Shown here piece by piece: positions 1 through 8,540 of a DNA stretch of 63,342 nt. The notes under the pieces were generated by a model, which saw only the letters and a program-made list of their open reading frames with translations, had not been told where the DNA came from and made no database searches. Numbering within the stretch: position 1 is the first letter of the stretch; each line of letters begins with the position of its first letter. The translations under genes and the position numbers were made by a program. This DNA comes from an uncultured Lachnoclostridium sp. (GTDB taxonomy: Bacteria > Bacillota > Clostridia > Lachnospirales > Lachnospiraceae): positions 1-63,342 of the forward strand of contig CANBKJ010000007.1 in the NCBI GenBank assembly GCA_947369165.1, read 5' to 3'.

Positions 1-1002
1 TATTGTAATTATGCCTCTGATCAAATATGGATTACATTAATTGAACCTGTTTCAGATCAAGGGATAAGTATTCTTAAAATACCATCTAAGATAGGGGGGA
101 AGAAAGTTACAAAGTTAGGATCAAAGTATGACAACGACCAGGAGTATAGAGAGTATAATATTTTTGGCTTTTGGGTTTCTGAAAATGATGGGAAATTAAA
201 ACCAAAAAAAATGATAAATAGGGTGGAGAAAATTAAAAATATAGTGATTCCAAAAACAGTAATAGACGTGACACCAAACAGTTTTACAAAACTTCAAAAC
301 GGAAAAAAAATTAACATTCCAAAAGGAATTACGCAAAATATTACAAACTTTTGTGAAGTAAGGTGGAAAAAGTTTTCAGTCTCTTCAAAAAACAAAAAGT
401 ATAAGGTTGAGGATGGCGTGCTTTTGTCGAAAGATGGTAAATTGGCATATGGTTCCGTAATGCCTATGAAAAAACTGAGTATTCCCAAAGGGGTAAAAAC
501 TATTGAAGATAGAAGTATTTTTTATAGTTCTGGAGCAACTGATTTTTATATTCCTGCTTCCGTGAATAAGATAGGTTTTCAATCGCTTTTTTTTAGTAAT
601 GTAGTTAGATTTCATGTTTCAAAGAAAAATAAACATTATGCAGAAACGGAGAATTGCGTCTATAGTAAAAAAACAGGGCGGTTAGTTGCTGTTTCGGTCA
701 AGAATTCTACATTTACAGTACCTAAAGGAATAACATATTTGAGTAAGACAAATTTTGCAGGCAGACCTGTAAAGAAGTTTATCATCCCAGCCTCTGTTAA
801 AAAGATAGAGGGTTTTTGGTGTCCGTATATAGAGAATATAACTTATGTATTTAAAGGAAAAAGACCACCAAAGATAGAGAACAGCTTTGCTTTTAAAGGA
901 ATCAGGCTGCAGGTGCCCAAAGGTTGTAAGAAGGCGTATCGGAGGGCGGTAAAAACAACAAGTGATTACTATGGGGAGAAGATAGAAATAAGTGAAGTTT
1001 AG
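1..1002 (+). CDS. BspA-like leucine-rich repeat surface protein, 5' end missing
   Basis: The reading frame is open from base 1, so the gene is cut by the window edge; the first internal ATG is at 211 but frame 1 continues upstream without a stop. The protein shows degenerate LRR_5/BspA-type repeats: recurrent segments such as SIPKGVKTIED, YIPASVNKIG, TVPKGITYLS and IIPASVKKIEG, each an I-P-x-x-V/I-x-x-I strand unit. The C-terminus is basic (LQVPKGCKKAYRRAV). BspA-type repeats are typical of secreted or surface-exposed proteins in host-associated bacteria, often adhesins; a ligand cannot be inferred. No export signal is visible because the N-terminus is missing. A second gene of the same class lies at the right end of the window on the same strand. 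Family call is good; function is unknown. Confidence 0.8.
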   Translation, partial: YCNYASDQIWITLIEPVSDQGISILKIPSKIGGKKVTKLGSKYDNDQEYREYNIFGFWVSENDGKLKPKKMINRVEKIKNIVIPKTVIDVTPNSFTKLQNGKKINIPKGITQNITNFCEVRWKKFSVSSKNKKYKVEDGVLLSKDGKLAYGSVMPMKKLSIPKGVKTIEDRSIFYSSGATDFYIPASVNKIGFQSLFFSNVVRFHVSKKNKHYAETENCVYSKKTGRLVAVSVKNSTFTVPKGITYLSKTNFAGRPVKKFIIPASVKKIEGFWCPYIENITYVFKGKRPPKIENSFAFKGIRLQVPKGCKKAYRRAVKTTSDYYGEKIEISEV

Positions 1003-1064
1003 TATGTGAAGAAAATAAGGGATACCAAAAATGACAACTTTTTATACGAGGGAGGAAAGAAGTT

Positions 1065-1787
1065 TTGAAAAACAAGAAAATAATCATTATGCTGCTTTTG
1101 CTGGGGATCTTGTTATCAGAAGTTCCATATGTTCCGATCTTAGCTGCAAAGAAAAAAAAGACTGAGATCTACCGTTTGAATTATTATGCCATACAGAGCA
1201 AAAAACAATATACGATACGGGATGTTATAAATATTAAACGAAAGCCGGATTCTACCGATAAGGCAGAAAAAAAGAAATTTACGAATTCCAGGATCAAGTG
1301 GAGATCAAGTAGTAAACAGATAAAAATTAAAAAAGACAGATTTACTGTAAAAAAGTCAGGAACGTATGAACTAACAGGTAAGTTGAAGGGTAAGAAAAAA
1401 GATTCAGAATTTACTATTGTCTTACGTGTTTATGACAAATTACCAGGAGAAATTCCGGATGACGTCAGTAAAATTACCATTAGCAGATTTGGGAACTCCA
1501 TCGCTATTACAGACCTCCAGGAAATAAGCCTTTTACGCCAGAAATTTAGTTTGGCCAGGTATCGTCTTGATATAAATCTATCAAATCGTATGTATTGTGG
1601 CGGGGAGTTTAGTATTAAGGCTTATTCTTCTAGTGAGGAAGTAGTTTATAGTTTTATAATAATGGACCCAAGTTTGATCAGCACTTCCCCAGGCGGGTCA
1701 TATCGTTCAGCTGGAAATAATACCACAAAAGAATATGTAGAAGAACTTTTCAATAAGTATTATGTCCCGGAAGCAAAAGTGGGATGA
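1065..1787 (+). CDS. secreted protein of unknown function
   Basis: The gene starts at TTG 1065, preceded by a GGAGGA Shine-Dalgarno at 1051. The first 28 residues form a signal peptide: a basic MKNKK start, a leucine-rich core (IIIMLLLLGILLSEV) and a likely cleavage after ILAA. The mature part is lysine-rich (AAKKKKTEIYRL; KGKKKDSEF) and residues about 45-125 look like a bacterial Ig-type beta domain: IKWRSSSKQIKIKK then SGTYELTGKLKGKK. No catalytic motif is recognised. It follows the LRR gene closely and its stop overlaps the next start (ATGA at 1784), so it is translated with the BtrH-like gene. A role at the cell surface is inferred only from the signal peptide. Confidence 0.7.
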   Translation: MKNKKIIIMLLLLGILLSEVPYVPILAAKKKKTEIYRLNYYAIQSKKQYTIRDVINIKRKPDSTDKAEKKKFTNSRIKWRSSSKQIKIKKDRFTVKKSGTYELTGKLKGKKKDSEFTIVLRVYDKLPGEIPDDVSKITISRFGNSIAITDLQEISLLRQKFSLARYRLDINLSNRMYCGGEFSIKAYSSSEEVVYSFIIMDPSLISTSPGGSYRSAGNNTTKEYVEELFNKYYVPEAKVG

Positions 1788-3313
1788 GTGAAATAGGAAC
1801 GGAAGGTGACAGGATGGAAAATTTAACCTCTGAAATCACCCCGGTAAATATGGAAGGGCTGGATTGTATCGACAATACAGTCCTTACTATATGCAATTAT
1901 TTCCGGGGGGAATATGAAAAGGTGTTTTGGGACTCCTGGAGCATTCGCTATAGGCCGGATTATGTCATAGGAAGAGGCTTAAAGGTCTGCCCAGAGCGTA
2001 TTCAGGATAATGTAAGAAAAATTTATGGCATTGACTTTACTCCCCAGGGTAATCTGGGAAAAGAAGAGATAGAGCAAAAAATTAGCCAGTGCATACAAGA
2101 AGACCAGCTTATAGTGGCTGGTATCAAGACGAATTCCATACCCTGGCAGAAGTCATATAATCAAAATGACTACAGAGTACATTTTTTAATTTTTACAGGT
2201 ATGGGGGAAGAAGGAATATGGTGTGTAGATACGATGCCCTCCAAATCCGATGTCATGATCCAGTGGAGTGATGTGCGGCGGGGGCTGTTAAGCCTCATCC
2301 GGGTCAGGGTGAAATCTATGGAGGACTTAAAATCACCCCAAATAAAAAAAGTTTACAAAAACGCAAAGTTTAAGGTTCATTACAAAGATATAGAATCCTT
2401 AAGAAAAAAGATACGTGGGGATTTTGATGTGCAAAGGGAGTTTGGGGATCAGAAAAACATATGGAGGATTCCGTTATACAATCTTTTTTACATAATTCTT
2501 GGAAGGCATATTCAGTTTGAAAGATATCTTACCAAAGAGTGCGGTATGAAGTACGCATTACTGGCAGATAAGATACGGGATCTTATCGTGGAATGGGAAG
2601 CCCTTAAAATACTTACCGTCAAAATGCACAGAGAATATACAACAAGCAGACTGACATCATCGAAAGTACGTAATTATCAGGATATATATGTAGAAAACCT
2701 GGAAAAAATGCAGAGAATGGAAATAAGTGCTAAAAAGTGCTTTGAAAAGACCTGCAGAGAGCAGGAAAGCAACGGGAATGCCGGGGATTCCTCCCAGGAA
2801 GATCGTGTGCAGGGAATATTTTTGGATCTGCCATACAACGAATATACTCATATGCTTCACCCGGAGGATTTCTATGTGGACAAGGTATTGGAATATGGGA
2901 GGACATGGCAGACAGAAGAATGTGGATTTCACTTAAAAGAGGTTGGGCCTGATGAGTTTAATTGTTTAAAATGTGAGGGCCAGGTACTGCCTGTGGATAA
3001 AAAGATTAAAAGTATTCATCTGCTGCTATACGCGACATATGGTTCACAATTGGCAGAACTGGAAATAGGCTATGATGACGAAGTTGTGAGTGAAAAGATC
3101 GCGGTATCGGATTGGGTTGAGAGGCCATTAAGCCGGGAAAGGGTTATTTGGCAGGCGGCATTTAAAAATAAGACGCCGGGCGGGCTGAATCATACCGGAA
3201 AAATTGTATTTACTAAAATTGAGCGGTCTTCCCATAGCAAGTGCAGCTATGTGAAACTTCCTGATTGTAAGGATATACATATCCTGGCGGTTACGGTATT
3301 GACGGTTAAATAG
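1784..3313 (+). CDS. BtrH N-terminal domain-like (papain-fold) protein
   Basis: About 509 residues, cytoplasmic (no signal peptide). The start overlaps the preceding stop by 4 bp; an in-frame ATG at 1814 with GGAAGG in front is an equally good start. The N-terminal half resembles the butirosin BtrH N-terminal family: LDCIDNTVLTICNYF gives the nucleophile-like Cys (residue 28), YRVHFLIFTGM gives a His, and IWCVDTMPS gives an Asp, in the usual order. BtrH is an acyltransferase moving an acyl chain from a carrier protein onto an aminoglycoside; relatives accompany many peptide or antibiotic clusters. The C-terminal half (about residues 200-509) is not recognised. No carrier protein or synthetase is present here, so the substrate is open. 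It could also be an inactive structural relative. Confidence 0.6.
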   Translation: MSEIGTEGDRMENLTSEITPVNMEGLDCIDNTVLTICNYFRGEYEKVFWDSWSIRYRPDYVIGRGLKVCPERIQDNVRKIYGIDFTPQGNLGKEEIEQKISQCIQEDQLIVAGIKTNSIPWQKSYNQNDYRVHFLIFTGMGEEGIWCVDTMPSKSDVMIQWSDVRRGLLSLIRVRVKSMEDLKSPQIKKVYKNAKFKVHYKDIESLRKKIRGDFDVQREFGDQKNIWRIPLYNLFYIILGRHIQFERYLTKECGMKYALLADKIRDLIVEWEALKILTVKMHREYTTSRLTSSKVRNYQDIYVENLEKMQRMEISAKKCFEKTCREQESNGNAGDSSQEDRVQGIFLDLPYNEYTHMLHPEDFYVDKVLEYGRTWQTEECGFHLKEVGPDEFNCLKCEGQVLPVDKKIKSIHLLLYATYGSQLAELEIGYDDEVVSEKIAVSDWVERPLSRERVIWQAAFKNKTPGGLNHTGKIVFTKIERSSHSKCSYVKLPDCKDIHILAVTVLTVK

Positions 3314-3317
3314 GTGG

Positions 3318-3684
3318 ATGAGGTTAATAAAGAAGAAAAATATTATCGCAGTATTTATTTTATTTTTGTTATTATGTACTATGCTGAATGGTATTGTCTC
3401 CAGTGCAGGTAAAGTAAAAACACATAAAGGCAGTAAAGTTATAGTCGGAGTTGACGTGAAATACAAAATATCCGGTAGATCTGTCTGATGTAACATACAT
3501 GACGATCCGGTGCGGGAGTAATGGAAGTATTGTTACGATTTACGATGCGAAGCCGGTTCAGAATCTGTGTCGGATGGTTCATGACGCAGAATTTGCCTTT
3601 GATTATAAATTGGCAAAGAAAGGACCAATGACTGGATGGAGTTATGCAGTTAGATTCTATTCTTCCGATGGCAGCTCACATTAG
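3318..3684 (+). pseudogene. small secreted protein, frameshifted
   Basis: An ATG at 3318 opens a 56-codon frame that begins with a clear signal peptide (basic MRLIKKKN, then a hydrophobic IIAVFILFLLLC core, likely cleavage near SSA) and ends at TGA 3486. The adjacent frame carries on without interruption from about 3460 to the stop at 3682-3684 and encodes DLSDVTYMTIRCG to the terminal SSDGSSH. Removing one A from the AAAA run at 3465-3468 joins the two into a protein of about 121 residues reading VKYKYPVDLSD at the junction. This is best explained by a one-base insertion, in the genome or in the assembly. The product is not recognised. It lies directly after the BtrH-like gene and may be its secreted partner. 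Confidence 0.55.
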
Positions 3685-3704
3685 CGCTGAAGGGTTAAGA
3701 AAGA

Positions 3705-3734
3705 GGGCGGAGCACACAGATCGTGGCTCCGCCC
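3705..3734. terminator. bidirectional terminator between convergent genes
   Basis: A 9-bp GC-rich stem, GGGCGGAGC (3705-3713) with GCTCCGCCC (3726-3734), lies between the small secreted gene and the convergent hemerythrin-receiver gene. The T-rich side on the minus strand (TCTTTCTT) suits termination of the minus-strand gene; the plus side has only a weak T tract. Confidence 0.6.
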
Positions 3735-3754
3735 CCATTTGTTAAGGTTTCAGA

Positions 3755-5113
3755 TCATTTATGTAAATCCTTTTTCTTTTCAAAAAACGCATCAATATTT
3801 TCCTTTATCGCTGCCGGATCCAGATTTTTCAAGAGATATCCTGCAGGTTTTAAGGCCTTAACTTTCTTTACGCTTTCCGGATCGCTTCTTCCGGTTAGGA
3901 AAATGACAGGAATATCTGCAAGAGCCTGGTCAGAACGGATCATTTCAAGCGTCTGCCTTCCGTCGCAGACCGGCATCTCATAGTCCAGAAGGACCAGATC
4001 CGGCTTATTTAAAGTAATGCATCGGATCGCGGCGATACTGGATTCAGCCAGCGTGATATCATAATCCTCACCTAAGAGTTTACCCATATGCTGCCGCACT
4101 GTCATGGAATCGTCCACCACGAGAACTCTAGGCTTATTGCCTGTGGTCTCTCTCTTTTTCAGGTATTCTTTAACTTCATCCATCGCATTGTCGGCTTCAA
4201 TAGGGGTGCCGATGTTGCTTTCAAGGAGATGAGGCGCAATGGCGCAGTAGGCAAAATAACCGCTTCCTGTGTTAAACAAGAGGCTGAGGTGTGGGCTTTG
4301 TCTTGTAAAGGCTTTTTGAAATTGATCATAGGCCAGGAGATTTTCTGTTTTCAACTCATATGTTTCCTCTGTGGGGAATTGTTCCATAACACGTTTTACA
4401 AACTGCCTGGCGGTGTACCGGGCGGCATGAACCAGCATATTATCCAGCTTGTTTGTTTTGATGCCTATAATTTTTCCCACCGTGTTGATCAGCAGATTTT
4501 CTTCAAAGACCAATATAACTTCCTGTTTCTTATCATTCTTTGGTGTGCCATAGATCAAACGGTAATATACACCGTTTCCAAACTTTTCCCCATTGTAAGC
4601 GTCGCTGACCAGATGGGATTCCAGCTGAAACATATCAAACAGAAGCTGCTTGATCACCTTCTTCATAGCTGTAAGATTTTCACTTGGCAGAAGATTTGTC
4701 GGTTTCTTCATCTGCTTTCCTGTGATGGCCATATCTTCTGTCAGGGTATGACCGATCAGCCAGCCGGCACAGACGCCCAGAAAATGTTCCACTGAGTCAG
4801 GGGAGTAGGCGGACTCTTCCATCTCCTGTTCCAGTGCGGGAAGCGTATTTTCACGGAATCCTTTATGAAGGTGCCTGTGCTGTTCCAGTCCCTCGTAGTT
4901 GATAGAATCCATATACGCTTCTTCGTCCGCAAAATGGCTGACAGCATGTTTTTTGAAGAATTTAATACCTTCCCGGCACGCCCACTGACGGGTCGCTTCG
5001 TCTTCTTTAAATGCGAGGAGCTTATTAATAATTTTGAAAAGTTTTTGATGTTCCTTATCAATAACCTCTACTCCTATTTTGAATTCTTCTTTCCATTCAA
5101 ATTGACCGTCCAT
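3755..5113 (-). CDS. hemerythrin - CheX-like - receiver domain fusion regulator
   Basis: This 452-residue protein joins three parts. Residues 1-130 are a bacteriohemerythrin with all expected iron ligands in order: H22, H60, E64, H79, H83, H122 and D127, so it should bind a di-iron centre and sense O2 (or possibly NO). Residues about 145-300 look like a CheX-type phosphatase-fold domain. Residues about 325-445 are a receiver domain: VLVVDDSMTVRQH supplies the acidic pair, LVLLDYEMP the phosphoacceptor Asp, FLTGRSD the Thr/Ser and YLLKNLDP the Lys. There is no DNA-binding output domain, so it probably acts by protein contact, perhaps on a chemotaxis-like or c-di-GMP pathway; no cognate kinase lies nearby. 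AGGAGG precedes the ATG. Confidence 0.88.
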   Translation of the reverse strand: MDGQFEWKEEFKIGVEVIDKEHQKLFKIINKLLAFKEDEATRQWACREGIKFFKKHAVSHFADEEAYMDSINYEGLEQHRHLHKGFRENTLPALEQEMEESAYSPDSVEHFLGVCAGWLIGHTLTEDMAITGKQMKKPTNLLPSENLTAMKKVIKQLLFDMFQLESHLVSDAYNGEKFGNGVYYRLIYGTPKNDKKQEVILVFEENLLINTVGKIIGIKTNKLDNMLVHAARYTARQFVKRVMEQFPTEETYELKTENLLAYDQFQKAFTRQSPHLSLLFNTGSGYFAYCAIAPHLLESNIGTPIEADNAMDEVKEYLKKRETTGNKPRVLVVDDSMTVRQHMGKLLGEDYDITLAESSIAAIRCITLNKPDLVLLDYEMPVCDGRQTLEMIRSDQALADIPVIFLTGRSDPESVKKVKALKPAGYLLKNLDPAAIKENIDAFFEKKKDLHK

Positions 5114-5506
5114 TTAAAATCCTCCTATTGCGGTATATTTAAAAAGGAAACGTATTTCCCTGGAATTGGCAGCAGTCGTAATCTCTGCATACTATTGCCT
5201 ATATTGTAAGATATCCTCCTTGAACAAGTCAAGATGTTTTTACAAAGTTTAGTACGATTTTGGAGACAAAATTTGCCGCTATGTCGTTTGTCGCAATTTT
5301 GGTCTGTTGGGATGAAAAGTCATTTGAAGTAGAATCTTGTCGAATCAAGGCTGAAACAGGGCATTAGAACGCCCGGTAAGGGATGGAAAAACGCCGAAAA
5401 AGCAGGTACGTTGTAACATGTTGCGTCGTTTATGGACATATAGGTCGTTTCCAAAAGGTTATTTACTGGTATGATGAAATAAAAAGCCAAAGGAGCGATC
5501 TATATT
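5114..5506. promoter_or_regulatory. divergent intergenic region with GTCGTTT repeats and a candidate promoter
   Basis: This 393-bp gap between divergent genes has no credible CDS. GTCGTTT occurs three times (about 5283, 5425 and 5444), the last two 19 bp apart. The final copy abuts a promoter-like TTTCCA, 16-bp spacer, TATGAT (about 5449-5476) reading toward the XRE gene. XRE repressors often bind repeats over their own promoter, so these are candidate operators. That role is inference. Confidence 0.35.
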
Positions 5507-5845
5507 ATGAAAAGGAATTCACGGAAGAAAACAGAGATAAATATTCGGATAGGAGGGCGTTTAAAACGGTTTCGGATCAAAAACGGCATATCGGCGGATG
5601 AACTGGCAGAAGCCTTTGGGATCGTGAAAGATTCTCTTCTGCGGATAGAAAATGGTTCTACCGGATTATCCAGTGAATATGCTTACATTTTGGCAACCAG
5701 GTATAACTGTGATATGAATTATTTATTTGGAGGTGTGATTTCAGAAGCGGAGTGTATAAGACTACAAAAGGATGTGAGGGAAGAAGACAGCCAGTGCATG
5801 GCAAGGCTGTTACACTATATTGCGGATCTTGTGGCGGAAAAATAG
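5507..5845 (+). CDS. XRE-family helix-turn-helix regulator
   Basis: A 112-residue protein with a single XRE/Cro-C1 helix-turn-helix. The segment IGGRLKRFRIKNGISADELAEAF (about residues 15-37) followed by DSLLRIENGSTGLSSEYAYILATRY is the canonical five-helix pattern with its R-I-E-N-G turn; CDMNYLFGG closes the domain. The remaining 30 residues form an acidic helix. ATG 5507 is preceded by AAAGGAGC at good spacing. A second XRE gene starts 31 bp downstream, so the two probably form one transcript. The target genes are unknown; self-regulation is likely given the repeats upstream. Confidence 0.85.
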   Translation: MKRNSRKKTEINIRIGGRLKRFRIKNGISADELAEAFGIVKDSLLRIENGSTGLSSEYAYILATRYNCDMNYLFGGVISEAECIRLQKDVREEDSQCMARLLHYIADLVAEK

Positions 5846-5876
5846 CGATACCATTATTTAAGGAGACAAATGATTA

Positions 5877-6197
5877 ATGAAAAATGCAGATTATTCAGAG
5901 ATAGGATTTCGTATTATGCAGCTGAGAAACCAACAAAATATCTCAAGAGAAAGACTTGCAGATATGGCGAATATTTCCCAGAAATTTCTATATGAAATTG
6001 AGTATGGCAAAAAAGGATTTTCTGTAAGTATTTTAAAAAGTATTGCGGATAGTCTGGAAACCAGCTGTGAGTACATCGTTCGGGGTGATGATATTTATTC
6101 CGATACAGAGTTATATAATGCAGTAAGATTGTTTGAAGGCAGAGAGGCAGATAAGGTGGCAGAAGTACTTAAAGCATTACATGAACTGGTTTGGTAA
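5877..6197 (+). CDS. XRE-family helix-turn-helix regulator
   Basis: A 106-residue XRE protein: IGFRIMQLRNQQNISRERLA followed by MANISQKFLYEIEYGKKGFS is the helix-turn-helix, with the conserved S-Q-K-F-L-Y-E-I-E core that is common in Clostridia. The C-terminal tail (DIYSDTELYNAVRLFEGREA onward) is a helical segment of the kind that dimerises such regulators. AAGGAG stands before the ATG. It follows another XRE gene by 31 bp and the two differ clearly in sequence, so this is not a recent duplication. The 6S RNA promoter begins 65 bp downstream. Regulated genes are unknown. Confidence 0.85.
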   Translation: MKNADYSEIGFRIMQLRNQQNISRERLADMANISQKFLYEIEYGKKGFSVSILKSIADSLETSCEYIVRGDDIYSDTELYNAVRLFEGREADKVAEVLKALHELVW

Positions 6198-6262
6198 ATG
6201 TGTTCCGAGTTAATCATTACGGGAGGTGCGTCATTTTGGAAAATAATTCTTTCAATAAGCAC

Positions 6263-6291
6263 TTGATAAAATCAAATAGATTAGGTATACT
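6263..6291 (+). promoter_or_regulatory. sigma-A promoter of the 6S RNA
   Basis: TTGATA (6263-6268), a 17-bp spacer and TATACT (6286-6291). The predicted transcription start is about 6298, just at the base of the 6S RNA closing stem. Confidence 0.75.
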
Positions 6292-6297
6292 ATGAGT

Positions 6298-6480
6298 ATG
6301 ACTTCCTGAGATGTTCGATACTCTTGAATTTTTGAACCTACAATACTTTAAACGGGATTCCTATATTTGTGATTGGATGCCAGGCCGTCACTGCCGAACT
6401 TGTTCGGTACAATGGAAACATTGCAACGGAAGGCAGAAGACCACGTGCGGTTGCCCACCTAGCATATGCTAGGAGTCAAA
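6298..6480 (+). ncRNA. ssrS: 6S RNA
   Basis: A non-coding stretch of about 180 nt with the layout of Firmicute 6S RNA. The 5' end (GACTTCCTGAGATG at 6300) can pair with the 3' end (CTAGGAGTC, ending 6477), giving a closing stem of GACT-CCT against AGG-AGTC with one bulged T. Between them lie a purine/pyrimidine-rich open central region and an inner arm containing CCGAACTTGTTCGG. It has its own strong promoter and is followed by a terminator. 6S RNA binds the sigma-A RNA polymerase holoenzyme by mimicking an open promoter and represses transcription in stationary phase. Assignment rests on my recognition of conserved segments and the fold; a covariance-model search would confirm it. Confidence 0.75.
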
Positions 6481-6524
6481 AATCAAGAACCGGCATTTTG
6501 GGGGTTTTACAAAAGATTGTTTAG

Positions 6525-6553
6525 GGGCAGCGAGCGAATCGCTGTCCTTTTTA
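6525..6553 (+). terminator. intrinsic terminator after 6S RNA
   Basis: GGGCAGCGA (6525-6533) pairs with TCGCTGTCC (6539-6547) and is followed by TTTTT. It lies about 45 nt past the mature 6S end and directly before the nadE ribosome-binding site, isolating the two units. Confidence 0.8.
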
Positions 6554-6577
6554 TAATTTGTATCAATGGAGGAAGAG

Positions 6578-8539
6578 ATGTTAGATGGATTTGTAAAAGT
6601 GGCTGCTTGTTCACCGGAGCTTAAGGTGGCAGATTGTGAATACAACTGTGATAAGATGATCGAAAAAGCGCATAAGATGAGCAATAAGGGAGCAAAAGTG
6701 CTGGCATTTCCGGAATTGTGTCTGACAGGATATACCTGCGGTGACCTGTTTCTGCAGGATCAGCTTCTGAATGGGGCGCTGCGGGGGCTGGAGCGGTTTG
6801 CAGGAGAGACGAAGGAATGCGATACGTTATTTTCCGTGGGTCTTCCGCTGTTGCATCTGGGAAGGCTTTATAATGTGGCGGCGGTAGTATTTCATGGAGA
6901 GATACTGGGACTGATTCCCAAAAGCCATATCCCGACCTATTCTGAATTTTATGAAGGACGTCATTTTGCCGGCGGGGATTCTGCATGGCAGAGAGGTACC
7001 GCGAGCGAGGAGAGCTGCGGGACACACCGTCTTCCATTTATGGAACAGGAAGTTCCTTTTGGCGCCAAACAGATCTTTACCTGCGAACAGCTTCCGGAGC
7101 TGTCAGTCGCCATAGAGATCTGTGAGGACCTGTGGGTGCCGGTGCCACCAAGTTCTTATCATGCCATGGCGGGGGCGACGGTCGTCATCAATCCATCTGC
7201 CAGTGATGAAGTGACAGGGAAATCCGCATACCGCAGGGAGCTGGTAAAGAATCAGAGCGCGCGGACCATCGCCGCCTATCTCTATGCAGATGCTTCCGAG
7301 GGAGAGTCCACTACCGATCTGGTGCATGCCGGGCATAATATGATCATGGAAAACGGAGTGATGCTGGCAGAAAATCCTTCTTTTAAAGACCATGATATCA
7401 TCACGGAGATTGATGTGAAGAGGCTGATGGCTGAGCGGCGCCGTATGACGACGTTTCCTCTGTATGTCTCACCGGAGAAAATGGGATACCGGATTCACAG
7501 GTTCTGTTATGAAAAGGTTGAGAAGGCAGAACTTACCAGAAAATTTGAAAAGACGCCATTTGTACCATCATCAAAGACCCACAGGGAAGAGCGCTGCGAT
7601 GAGATCTTGAATATCCAGGCTTCGGGACTGGCAAAAAGGCTGCGCCATACCGGCTGCCGGAGTGCGGTGATCGGCCTGTCTGGCGGTTTGGATTCCACCC
7701 TGGCTCTGCTGGTGACAGTGCGTGCCTTTGATAAGCTGGCGCTGGACCGGAAAGGAATCGTCTGCGTAACGATGCCCTGCTTTGGCACCACAAACCGGAC
7801 CTATGACAACGCGGTCAATCTGGCGAAAGAACTGGGGGCAGAATTGAGAGAGATATCCATCGAAAAGGCAGTGAAGGGACATTTCGAGGATATCGGCCAC
7901 GATATCAATGTCCATGATATCACCTATGAAAACGGACAGGCGAGAGAGCGTACTCAGATTCTTATGAATATTGCCAACCAGACCGGCGGTCTTGTGATCG
8001 GAACCGGGGATATGTCAGAGCTGGCGCTGGGCTGGGCGACCTATAACGGAGATCACATGTCCATGTATGGCGTGAACTGTTCTGTTCCGAAAACCCTTGT
8101 GAGGTATCTGGTGCAGTACTTTGCCGATATTTACGGGAGTACCTTGAAACGTGTCCTGTATGATGTACTGGATACACCGGTGAGCCCGGAGCTTTTGCCG
8201 CCCAGGGACGGCAAAATTTCACAGAAGACAGAGGATATTGTAGGACCTTATGAACTACATGACTTTTATCTGTACTATATGCTCCGGTTTGGATTTATGC
8301 CGTCCAAGATATTTCGGATGGCAGTCTATACTTTTGAGGGTGTGTACGATGCACCGACGATCTACCAATGGCTTTATACCTTCTACCACCGTTTTTTCAG
8401 GCAGCAGTTTAAGCGTTCCTGTATTCCCGACGGGCCCAAGGTAGGCTCTGTAGCGCTGTCGCCGCGGGGAGATCTCCGCATGCCAAGTGATGCATCCGAT
8501 GCGCTCTGGAAAGCAGATCTTGAGAGCATAAAGCCCTGA
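6578..8539 (+). CDS. nadE: glutamine-dependent NAD(+) synthetase
   Basis: About 653 residues, the size of the two-domain, glutamine-using NadE. The N-terminal nitrilase-type glutaminase shows the Glu (FPELCLTGYTCGDLF), Lys (IPKSHIPTY) and Cys (IEICEDLW) triad; the C-terminal synthetase carries the ATP-pyrophosphatase P-loop GLSGGLDSTLAL and the GTGDMSELALGW motif. It makes NAD from nicotinate adenine dinucleotide, ATP and ammonia released from glutamine, in the cytoplasm. I place the start at ATG 6578 because GGAGG (6568-6572) sits 5 nt in front; an in-frame ATG at 6566 overlaps that Shine-Dalgarno and is less likely. The gene is monocistronic and converges on the next gene with a 1-bp gap. 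Confidence 0.95.
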   Translation: MLDGFVKVAACSPELKVADCEYNCDKMIEKAHKMSNKGAKVLAFPELCLTGYTCGDLFLQDQLLNGALRGLERFAGETKECDTLFSVGLPLLHLGRLYNVAAVVFHGEILGLIPKSHIPTYSEFYEGRHFAGGDSAWQRGTASEESCGTHRLPFMEQEVPFGAKQIFTCEQLPELSVAIEICEDLWVPVPPSSYHAMAGATVVINPSASDEVTGKSAYRRELVKNQSARTIAAYLYADASEGESTTDLVHAGHNMIMENGVMLAENPSFKDHDIITEIDVKRLMAERRRMTTFPLYVSPEKMGYRIHRFCYEKVEKAELTRKFEKTPFVPSSKTHREERCDEILNIQASGLAKRLRHTGCRSAVIGLSGGLDSTLALLVTVRAFDKLALDRKGIVCVTMPCFGTTNRTYDNAVNLAKELGAELREISIEKAVKGHFEDIGHDINVHDITYENGQARERTQILMNIANQTGGLVIGTGDMSELALGWATYNGDHMSMYGVNCSVPKTLVRYLVQYFADIYGSTLKRVLYDVLDTPVSPELLPPRDGKISQKTEDIVGPYELHDFYLYYMLRFGFMPSKIFRMAVYTFEGVYDAPTIYQWLYTFYHRFFRQQFKRSCIPDGPKVGSVALSPRGDLRMPSDASDALWKADLESIKP

Positions 8540-8540
8540 T

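Noticed and set aside
5383-5601. Small plus-strand open frame before the first XRE gene
   Set aside because: It overlaps the XRE gene in another frame and the promoter/operator region; no ribosome-binding site.
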